Below, one piece after another: positions 14,900-20,280 of a stretch of 20,280 bases of DNA. The position numbers and the translations under genes are program-made. Numbering within the stretch: position 1 is the first letter of the stretch; each line of letters starts with the position of its first letter. The notes below the pieces were generated by a model. That model saw only the letters and a program-made list of their open reading frames with translations. It searched no databases and was not told where the DNA came from. Source of the DNA: an uncultured Porphyromonadaceae bacterium (GTDB lineage: Bacteria; Bacteroidota; Bacteroidia; Bacteroidales; Muribaculaceae); the NCBI GenBank assembly GCA_900550025.1, contig URQP01000037.1, forward strand, positions 1 to 20,280, in the 5' to 3' direction.

Positions 14900-14905
14900 A
14901 AAAGG

Positions 14906-16264
14906 CTAATTTGAGGTTTTCAGCCATCCTTTATGCTCGAAATTGCAATCGCGCCAACCATCCTCTACATAGATATATGTGTTTTCGATTTTTTGGCTTA
15001 TCCAGTCGGCTATTATTTTGTTTTTTGCATAGTTCTCGTACATTTGCTTGAGTACCTCATAGTCGTCGCGCAGATTTGCCTTATGCCCGTCAATCCTTGA
15101 TTTCAGTTTGACGATTGCCACGATTTCGCGGTTGGTTTTCTGGTCTATCATAATGAAAGGCTCCGATATGTCGCCGACTTTCAGTTTGTCAACTTGTTTT
15201 GCAACTTCTTGTGGCAGTTGGGCCATCTCGAATTTTGTGTTGAGATTCTGTTGGTTGACCATCAGACCTTGGTTGTTGCGGGTGTCTTTGTCCTGTGAAA
15301 GATATTGTGCGGCTTCCTCGAACGTGAATTTCTTGGCAATCAGGTCGCTGCGCAATGAATCAAGACGCTCTAAACCGTCTGTCAGTTCCTTTTCCGATAC
15401 TTTCGGCTTCAGCAGGATGTGGCGCGTATTGATTTTGTCACCGCGTTTCTCGATAAGTTGTATTATATGGAATCCTGCTTCGGTCTCGACTATTTTCGAC
15501 GCTTTCTTAGGGTCGGTAAGGTTGAATGCCACGCTGGCATATTCCGGCAACAATTCCGTGCGGCCTTTGAAGCCTACTTCTCCGCCTCTCACCGACGAGC
15601 CGTCCTCGGAGTAGAGGATTGCCAACGTTGAGAATTCCGATTCTCCGGTATTTACACGGTTGGCGTAATCTCTAAGACGGGATTTCACTTCGTCGATTTC
15701 CTGTTGCGGAATCACAGGCTTGATACTTATTATTTGCACTTCCACCTGCATCGGAACGAATGGAATACTGTCTTTCGACAGTCCGTCAAAATATTTTCTG
15801 ACATCGGCCGGTGTGGCTTTTACATCGTCGGTCAGCTCTTGTTTTACGCGCTGGATGGTGTATTGGTTTTTCATCATTTCCATCAACGCTTCCCTCATGT
15901 CGGGAATGGATTTGCGGAAATATTCCTCCACCTTTTCTTTTGAGCCGAGATTCTCTATGAAAAGGTTTATGCGGGCGTTGACTTCCTGTTGCACTGTGGC
16001 GTCTTCAACGACGATTGTGTCTATTTCCGCTTGGTGCAGGAACAGTTTGTCTACGGCAAGCTGTTCCGGAATTACGCAATACGGATCACCGTCGATAGGA
16101 ATGTTTTCGTATTGCATTTGTGAGTATTGCTCTTCAATCTGCGATTTGTAGATTGGCTCGTCGCCTACCACCCATGCTACTTCTTCGGCAATGTTATTGT
16201 TTTGTGCCACAGTATAATAGGAGGCAAACGCCAGTGCCGCTAATGTTAAAAGTTTTATTTTCAC
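14906..16264 (-). CDS. SurA-like periplasmic peptidyl-prolyl isomerase/chaperone
   Basis: This 452-residue exported protein has a signal peptide (MKIKLLTLAALAFASYYTVA, cut before QNNN). It carries a SurA-type helical chaperone region (about 25-165) and two parvulin domains: one around 174-274 (STLAILYSEDGSSVRGGEVGF) and one around 279-385 (RHILLKPKVS, FEEAAQYLSQDKDTRNNQG). It should escort unfolded outer-membrane proteins through the periplasm and catalyse prolyl isomerisation. The start codon is GTG (16262-16264); no in-frame ATG gives a proper signal peptide upstream. A good -33/-7 pair lies at 16290-16320. The ostA-like gene follows after 6 bases, then mutL, so this heads an envelope-plus-repair operon. 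Confidence 0.9.
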   Translation of the reverse strand: MKIKLLTLAALAFASYYTVAQNNNIAEEVAWVVGDEPIYKSQIEEQYSQMQYENIPIDGDPYCVIPEQLAVDKLFLHQAEIDTIVVEDATVQQEVNARINLFIENLGSKEKVEEYFRKSIPDMREALMEMMKNQYTIQRVKQELTDDVKATPADVRKYFDGLSKDSIPFVPMQVEVQIISIKPVIPQQEIDEVKSRLRDYANRVNTGESEFSTLAILYSEDGSSVRGGEVGFKGRTELLPEYASVAFNLTDPKKASKIVETEAGFHIIQLIEKRGDKINTRHILLKPKVSEKELTDGLERLDSLRSDLIAKKFTFEEAAQYLSQDKDTRNNQGLMVNQQNLNTKFEMAQLPQEVAKQVDKLKVGDISEPFIMIDQKTNREIVAIVKLKSRIDGHKANLRDDYEVLKQMYENYAKNKIIADWISQKIENTYIYVEDGWRDCNFEHKGWLKTSN

Positions 16265-16289
16265 TGTTATTGTTCTCTTTTTATTTATG

Positions 16290-16320
16290 CAAAAGTGATA
16301 ATAATTTGCAGTATTACAAA
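16290..16320 (-). promoter_or_regulatory. Probable promoter of the surA-ostA-mutL operon
   Basis: On the minus strand a TTTG -33 box (16317-16320) is separated by 19 bases from CACTTTTG (16290-16297), which differs from TAnnTTTG by one base. Transcription would begin about 20 bases before the GTG start at 16264. Confidence 0.5.
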
Positions 16321-16426
16321 ATAAAAACCGACAAGATAAAACATTCTTTAGATAGTTTACGGTTTATTTGTCGACTTCATACTTTTAGAAAGTATTGCAA
16401 ATTTACGACAAACCAATGAATTTCTA

Positions 16427-16939
16427 TTAGCTTTGCTCTAATTTCAACAGAATTTTTTTTGCGTCGAGCCCTCCGCCAAATCCTGTCAGTGAGCCGTCGC
16501 TTCCAATCACTCTGTGGCATGGGGCGAATATGGAGATTGCGTTCGCACCGTTGGCATTGGCCACTGCGCGGACAGATGCCGGTATCCCTAACGACTGTGC
16601 CATTTCTCCGTATGATATTGTCTGTCCGTAGGGTATTTCCAACAGCCGTTGCCATACACGTTTCTGAAATTCTGTCCCTGCGAATAGTAACGGTATGTCG
16701 AATTTCTGCCTCCTCCGGGCGAAATATTCGTCCAATTGGCGGGCGGCTTCATCGGTTGTTTCGCTTTTTTCTGTTGCATAAGTGGCTTGCAGTAACTTCT
16801 GTAGCCGGGTGTCTACTCTGCCGGGGTGTCTCTCCACGACCCAGTTGCACAGGCAAAGACGGTTGCCGAGCGAACCGAGCAGCAAGTCGCCGCAAGGGGA
16901 GTGGTATGTCTGGATTTTGATAATATTGTTTGTTGTCAT
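16427..16939 (-). CDS. ogt: Methylated-DNA--[protein]-cysteine S-methyltransferase
   Basis: This 170-residue suicide repair protein moves the alkyl group from O6-alkylguanine (or O4-alkylthymine) to its own Cys. The acceptor is Cys141 in APCHRVIGSDGSLTGFGGGL. The helix-turn-helix for minor-groove binding and the Arg finger (SVRAVANANGANA, about 122-134) precede it, and FQKRVWQRLLEIPYGQTISY (91-110) is typical. The N-terminal domain lacks the AraC-like Cys zinc module of Ada, so this is the stand-alone Ogt/Agt type. RAVANANG in place of the commoner RAVGxANG is a minor variation. It stands alone, 163 bases after the M6 protease gene and 162 bases before the surA-like gene. The upstream region holds an inverted repeat, but no confident -33/-7 pair. 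Confidence 0.93.
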   Translation of the reverse strand: MTTNNIIKIQTYHSPCGDLLLGSLGNRLCLCNWVVERHPGRVDTRLQKLLQATYATEKSETTDEAARQLDEYFARRRQKFDIPLLFAGTEFQKRVWQRLLEIPYGQTISYGEMAQSLGIPASVRAVANANGANAISIFAPCHRVIGSDGSLTGFGGGLDAKKILLKLEQS

Positions 16940-16977
16940 TTCTTTGAATATTAAGGTTGTGGTTGTGATAACTAAAC

Positions 16978-16994
16978 CAAACCGTATTGGTTTG
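16978..16994. repeat. Inverted repeat upstream of ogt
   Basis: CAAACC (16978-16983) and GGTTTG (16989-16994) flank GTATT. An overlapping pair, AACCAA (16975-16980) and TTGGTT (16987-16992), uses the same bases. It lies 39-55 bases before the ogt start, where an operator or promoter element would be expected. A direct repeat GGTTGT-GGTTGT (16955-16966) lies between it and the gene. Confidence 0.5.
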
Positions 16995-17031
16995 CGTTTT
17001 TGATGCAGTTAGAGGGGATGGGACCGATTAT

Positions 17032-17089
17032 TTGAAAATATTGCCACAACAATGACACCCTAAATAATTGGATGCATTGTTGTGGCAAT
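17032..17089 (-). terminator. Perfect 15-bp inverted repeat, probable terminator of the OmpA-M6 unit
   Basis: ATTGCCACAACAATG (17040-17054) and CATTGTTGTGGCAAT (17075-17089) are perfect complements around a 20-base loop, 13 bases after the M6 stop codon. On the minus strand the stem is followed by TATTTTCAAA, a short T-rich tail. The long loop is unusual for an intrinsic terminator, and the hairpin might instead protect the 3' end of the mRNA. Confidence 0.6.
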
Positions 17090-17102
17090 CCGTTGATTGG
17101 TT

Positions 17103-18965
17103 TTATCGTACTGCAACTTTTACTGTTTGCGCAGCACCGTTCCCGTTGCCAATCTGCACTATGTAGATGCCTGCCGGAACATCTATTTCAGTCGCGTTTC
17201 CGTTATACATCGTTACACCTTGCATATTCAACACTCTCACATTCTCGACAATTCCTTTTACGAGTATGCGGCCGTTTTCTCCAATGGCAGTTGCCGATGT
17301 GGTGCTGGCGTTGTCAATTCCTCCCACAACCGGTTCTGCTGTCTTGTCGCTGATTGTGAAGCATACGTTACCGTCGTCATTATAATGGATGTCGCTTACG
17401 GTATAGTTGCCGAACTCTACAGAACTTGCATTTGAATTGCCGGGAAACATCGGATAAAAATAGTCGTAATACGAACCGTAATACGAACTTACCACATGGC
17501 TTTGTCCTTCAGTACACACGTATGACACACCCATATCGTATGAGTAGTTGTTGACTGTGTTGTTGTCCCATTTGTTTTTGTCATAACTTATTCTTGTTAT
17601 TAGCAGACCTTTGTCGCCTAATGCATTCGACTCATATTGGTTGTATTGCTGTCCGGTGAATTTATCCCAGCCTGTGCGGTCTCTGTATTCGAGAATGTAG
17701 AACTCTTCAGGTAAAGGGTTCGTCCCATCGAGGTTGTGTTCTGTGCCGTCTGTTGTCAGCAGGTATGCCTTTTGTTCGCTTATCGGTTCCAATTCCATTA
17801 CGTCGCCTTCATATGAAGGATGGATTTGCTCAGGTATTAGCCAGCCCATGAACATCCTTTCATATCCGGAATATGCCGGAGGGGTGCGGCTGTAGTGCAG
17901 GTATGAACCGGCATCCATAACGTCGTATCCGTCAAGCGTCAAGGTGTTTAAGTAGCCGGTGTTGTATAAGTCTGGCAAGTCCAATACATGGCCGAATTCA
18001 TGGATAAAAGTACCTACACCGTCGAATGCCGAATTAATCATATTGCGGTACAATTCGCAAATCTCGTTGCTGCAGGCATAGTCGTAAACATATACTCCAT
18101 CCACCTTTGTATCTTCCAATGTTCCGTTGAAATTGCCGTTGTGGCCGGGATATACCACCCAACGGTGCGGCCATATCGTTTCGGCGGCTCCTCCGTTGGC
18201 CTCACCCTCTCCTGCATAGAACACGTAGACATTGTCTATATAGCCGTCACCGTCGTAGTCGTACTGCGACATGTCGTTGTCGTCAGCTGATGCGAGCTTG
18301 CAGGCTTCGACAATCATCTCTGGTGCTTTATCATCTTTAGTTGGGCGGTTGCTTCCGTAGTATGCCTGTTCTTTCGACAGCGTATATGGTCCGAGAACGT
18401 CGAAAACGGGGGAATATAGTCCGTAAGATGAGTCACGGAAATAGTCGTATGCGCTGCCAGTGGCATATTCCTCTCTGTAGCCTTCTTGATTGAGTACGTT
18501 TTCAAACATTTCCTTGTCATACTCAAATTCCACGTCCGAGAAGTTGACGAGTATCACCAATCCGTGCTGCGAGCCGAGCGGTGTGTCGCCTTTATCTGCA
18601 TTTCTGCGCGGCATATTGCGTTTGGCTTTGCGGGAGTTGTAGATTGATTGTAATTTCTTTGCCGTGTTGTCGTCGCTTGCAATGGATTTCTTAGCCTTTG
18701 AAGGCAATGGTTGCCCCACTTTGTATTTTGTGGCTTCTATTCCGTTGTCGCCTACTGTGGCATAATAGAAATAGCCGTCCACGTCCTTCACGATAGTGCC
18801 GTCGGCAAGCGTAGTGAAGTGGAAGCTTTCATCGCCATGCAGACGGATTTCGATTGTAGTGCCATCGGGCAATGTGCGGGCTATTAATCCTTTATATGCC
18901 GGAATGGCGGATGCTGACATTGCTATGGAAGCCGCTAATAGTGTTGTCGCTAATTTGTTTTTCAT
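17103..18965 (-). CDS. Secreted M6-family zinc metalloprotease with C-terminal sorting-like domain
   Basis: This 620-residue protein has a signal peptide (MKNKLATTLLAASIAMSASA) and then a propeptide-like region (YKGLIARTLPDGTTIEIRLH and onward). The M6 catalytic domain includes the zinc motif HEFGHVLDLPD (322-332); the Gly usual at the eighth position of that motif is Asp329. A DYDGDGYIDN segment (236-245) looks like a calcium loop. The last 70 residues (VRVLNMQGVTMYNG, then PAGIYIVQI and TVKVAVR) resemble the beta-sandwich C-terminal domain that targets proteins to the type IX secretion system. Relatives include immune inhibitor A and other M6 endopeptidases. An upstream in-frame start (18998) would overlap the preceding gene and spoil the signal peptide, so ATG 18965 is used. 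It begins one base after the OmpA-like stop codon. Confidence 0.88.
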   Translation of the reverse strand: MKNKLATTLLAASIAMSASAIPAYKGLIARTLPDGTTIEIRLHGDESFHFTTLADGTIVKDVDGYFYYATVGDNGIEATKYKVGQPLPSKAKKSIASDDNTAKKLQSIYNSRKAKRNMPRRNADKGDTPLGSQHGLVILVNFSDVEFEYDKEMFENVLNQEGYREEYATGSAYDYFRDSSYGLYSPVFDVLGPYTLSKEQAYYGSNRPTKDDKAPEMIVEACKLASADDNDMSQYDYDGDGYIDNVYVFYAGEGEANGGAAETIWPHRWVVYPGHNGNFNGTLEDTKVDGVYVYDYACSNEICELYRNMINSAFDGVGTFIHEFGHVLDLPDLYNTGYLNTLTLDGYDVMDAGSYLHYSRTPPAYSGYERMFMGWLIPEQIHPSYEGDVMELEPISEQKAYLLTTDGTEHNLDGTNPLPEEFYILEYRDRTGWDKFTGQQYNQYESNALGDKGLLITRISYDKNKWDNNTVNNYSYDMGVSYVCTEGQSHVVSSYYGSYYDYFYPMFPGNSNASSVEFGNYTVSDIHYNDDGNVCFTISDKTAEPVVGGIDNASTTSATAIGENGRILVKGIVENVRVLNMQGVTMYNGNATEIDVPAGIYIVQIGNGNGAAQTVKVAVR

Positions 18966-18966
18966 A

Positions 18967-19659
18967 TTAATTTGATGCTTCTTTATTTGCTTGGTCAATC
19001 ATCTGTTGGCTCGGGAGCAGATACAGCTCTACGCGGCGGTTCTGTGCCCGTCCGGCTTCAGTCGAGTTGTCGGCTACCGGATATTGGTAGTCGTAGCCTT
19101 TTACTGATTTTAGCTGGGCGTATTCTATTCCGTTGGCTGTAAGATAATTTGCCACTGATTGTGCGCGTTGCAACGAAATGCGCTGGTTAACTTCCAGTGT
19201 GCCGGTGTTGTCGGTATGTCCGCAAATGGCAAGGTCGAATTGCGGGTCGAGCTGGCTGGCAAATTTCGACAATGAGCTCTTTGCCTGTTGCGAGAGGGAC
19301 GTGCCGTTGGTGGGAAATGTGATTCCGCTGTCGAGCGTCACTTTCACATACTGAACGCCTTGCTCTTCTCCTTGCTCCACCTTCGCTCCTTCTATCTGTT
19401 TGGCTTGTTCGGCCGCCTTATCCATTTTTTTGCCGATAAGCACGCCTGCTCCAACGCCTACGGCCGCTCCAACACCTGCGCCGATGGCTGCTCCTTTGCC
19501 TTTACCGATAAGTCCTCCTATCAATGCTCCAACGCCTGCGCCTCCTGCTCCGCCAATCACTCCGCCTTTGGCGGTATTGTTCATTTTCCCGATAGTCCCG
19601 CAGCCGGAAAGCACTAATGCCGCGCAAAGAATTATGGATGATAATTTTATAAGTTTCAT
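18967..19659 (-). CDS. OmpA-type lipoprotein with glycine zipper (YiaD-like)
   Basis: This 230-residue outer-membrane lipoprotein has a lipobox LSGC, giving lipidated Cys20 after MKLIKLSSIILCAALVLSG. A Gly/Ala-rich zipper follows (about residues 32-78, GGVIGGAGGAGVGALIGGL and similar). The C-terminal OmpA/MotB-like peptidoglycan-binding domain starts near residue 103 (YVKVTLDSGITF) and contains ICGHTDNTGTLEVNQRISLQ and the closing GRAQNRRVELYL, with the Asp and Arg that hold diaminopimelate. The architecture matches E. coli YiaD. ATG 19659 is chosen because it gives a clean lipoprotein signal; the open frame to 19722 would run into the mdh terminator. The stop is one base from the M6 protease start, so translation of the two is probably coupled. 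I see no clear promoter in the 21 bases between the mdh terminator and this gene. Confidence 0.92.
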   Translation of the reverse strand: MKLIKLSSIILCAALVLSGCGTIGKMNNTAKGGVIGGAGGAGVGALIGGLIGKGKGAAIGAGVGAAVGVGAGVLIGKKMDKAAEQAKQIEGAKVEQGEEQGVQYVKVTLDSGITFPTNGTSLSQQAKSSLSKFASQLDPQFDLAICGHTDNTGTLEVNQRISLQRAQSVANYLTANGIEYAQLKSVKGYDYQYPVADNSTEAGRAQNRRVELYLLPSQQMIDQANKEASN

Positions 19660-19680
19660 TGTGATTTGGTTTTTAATACT

Positions 19681-19713
19681 ACAAAAACGAGCCGACTTTT
19701 CCAGCCGGCCCGT
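19681..19713 (-). terminator. Rho-independent terminator after mdh
   Basis: On the minus strand ACGGGCCGGCT (19703-19713) pairs with AGTCGGCTCGT (19687-19697). This is an 11-bp stem with two G-T wobbles and a 5-base loop, followed by TTTTTGT (19681-19687). It is strongly GC-rich with a clean T-run, 27 bases after the mdh stop. Confidence 0.85.
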
Positions 19714-19739
19714 CATTTTCAATATTTTTAACCCGCTGA

Positions 19740-20280
19740 TTATTCGTCGATGTTCGGGTTGAGCTTATGCCACTCGGAAATAGGAGGAAGCACGCCCATG
19801 CCGATTACTTCGTCGCGGAGTGCGCACAGGTGCTTGTAGCTTTCACGCAATGATGCCATCTCTTCCGGAGTGCCGACGATTTCCTCGTAAGCGCAACCCT
19901 TGGATGTGATGGTAGCCTCAACGGCCATCATAACGTGGTCGAAGCCCTTGAACGATACATAGCGACCTGCCGGCCAGCGGAAAGCTTCGCCGCCCATAGC
20001 CGCGCGTATCATTTCTACAGATACGTATGCCGGGCTCTGGAATGAAGAACGTCCGCGGAGATTGATGATGTTTGCGCCACCCTTGATGACTTTCTGCTGG
20101 ATTTCTGCCCATTTGTCAGCCGGGAGTTTGTCAGTGCCGATAAGGTCGAGAAGCGGAGTGCCGTCGACTTTCGCTGTCGAAGCGAACACTGCCATTTGCT
20201 CGCCGTGACCGCCGTATGTACGGCAACCTGTAACTGCGCTTTGCGGTACGTTGAAATATTTAGCGAGTTCGCTTTGCAGA
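19740..20280 (-). CDS. mdh: Malate dehydrogenase, C-terminal half (partial)
   Basis: The gene is cut by the right edge; the frame is open to base 20279 and gives 179 residues of an enzyme that is usually about 310-330. It interconverts malate and oxaloacetate with NAD+, in the reductive branch toward fumarate and succinate in Bacteroidales. The active-site His lies in CRTYGGHGEQMAVF (the catalytic GxHG segment, codons near 20199-20232). INLRGRSSFQSPAYVSVEMIRAA corresponds to the later substrate-pocket region in which lactate/malate dehydrogenases usually show GRSGTS or similar. The N-terminal NAD-binding fold lies outside the window. The residues that separate malate from lactate use (in the mobile loop) are also outside, so the call rests on overall similarity. 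The terminator at 19681-19713 ends the unit. Confidence 0.9.
   Translation of the reverse strand, partial: LQSELAKYFNVPQSAVTGCRTYGGHGEQMAVFASTAKVDGTPLLDLIGTDKLPADKWAEIQQKVIKGGANIINLRGRSSFQSPAYVSVEMIRAAMGGEAFRWPAGRYVSFKGFDHVMMAVEATITSKGCAYEEIVGTPEEMASLRESYKHLCALRDEVIGMGVLPPISEWHKLNPNIDE

Noticed and set aside
15108..15614. 168-codon open frame on the plus strand inside the surA-like gene
   Set aside because: It is antisense to the parvulin domains, is Ser/Arg-rich and has no start signals.
16379..16395. Palindrome ATACTTT-TAG-AAAGTAT between ogt and the surA-like gene
   Set aside because: It is A/T-rich with no T-run after it and a 3-base loop. In such A/T-rich sequence a 7-bp match could be chance, and nothing ties it to a regulator.
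16398..16405. TAAATTTG on the minus strand as a second promoter for the surA-like gene
   Set aside because: It matches the -7 consensus but has no -33 partner. The pair at 16290-16320 with 19-base spacing is closer and better.
18966..18998. Upstream start for the M6 protease
   Set aside because: It overlaps the OmpA-like gene and adds a charged stretch before an otherwise clean signal peptide.
19400..19620. Short repeated GC-rich units in the OmpA-like gene, considered as a tandem repeat or CRISPR-like array
   Set aside because: They encode the Gly/Ala zipper in frame, without regular spacers; the repetition comes from the protein sequence.
19660..19722. Upstream start for the OmpA-like lipoprotein
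   Set aside because: The extension is read through the mdh terminator and would bury the lipoprotein signal 21 residues inside the protein.

Overview
The window is ordinary, densely packed bacterial chromosome. It most likely comes from a gut-type member of the order Bacteroidales. The reasons are the gene families present (a two-parvulin SurA-like chaperone next to an OstA-like protein and mutL, an M6 protease with a C-terminal domain like the type IX secretion sorting signal, and a long four-Cys U32 protein), the general lack of Shine-Dalgarno sequences, and several upstream boxes matching the Bacteroidetes sigma-ABfr -7 consensus TAnnTTTG. A family such as Muribaculaceae is plausible, but the sequence alone does not settle it. 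I see no IS element, phage gene, CRISPR array, tRNA or rRNA, and no gene-free stretch above 300 bases. The longest gaps are 16265-16426 and 16940-17102.

Left part, plus strand (1-4536): the 3' end of pyruvate:ferredoxin oxidoreductase (nifJ) ends at a strong hairpin terminator. A short AlkD-like DNA alkylation repair gene follows. Then comes a probable operon of a Fur-family regulator, purA (adenylosuccinate synthase) and a DUF1015 protein, closed by a weaker terminator.

Middle (4535-11284): a YraN-family nuclease-fold gene on the minus strand and an NRAMP metal transporter gene on the plus strand diverge from a 55-base gap. The transporter gene runs tail-to-tail into a minus-strand operon read from 11230 down to 6224: an exported TPR/PD40-like protein, a PHP phosphatase, metA (residue 111 is Glu, which predicts acetyl-CoA use) and a U32 protein, probably an RNA hydroxylase.

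Right part, minus strand (11285-16320): surA-like, ostA-like and mutL lie 6 and 18 bases apart. This couples outer-membrane biogenesis genes to a mismatch-repair MutL that has lost the usual endonuclease motifs. Upstream are ogt (O6-alkylguanine repair), then an OmpA-type lipoprotein and an M6 metalloprotease whose reading frames are one base apart, and finally the 3' half of malate dehydrogenase, which ends at a strong terminator.

Themes are central metabolism (PFOR, MDH, PurA, MetA), DNA repair (AlkD-like, Ogt, MutL), metal handling (Fur, NRAMP) and envelope biogenesis (SurA, OstA, OmpA). I found no convincing undescribed multi-gene system. The points most worth a second look are the degenerate MutL C-terminus, the Trp loss in the AlkD-like protein, the apparently leaderless fur-type mRNA, the unassigned TPR/PD40 protein and the DUF1015 protein.
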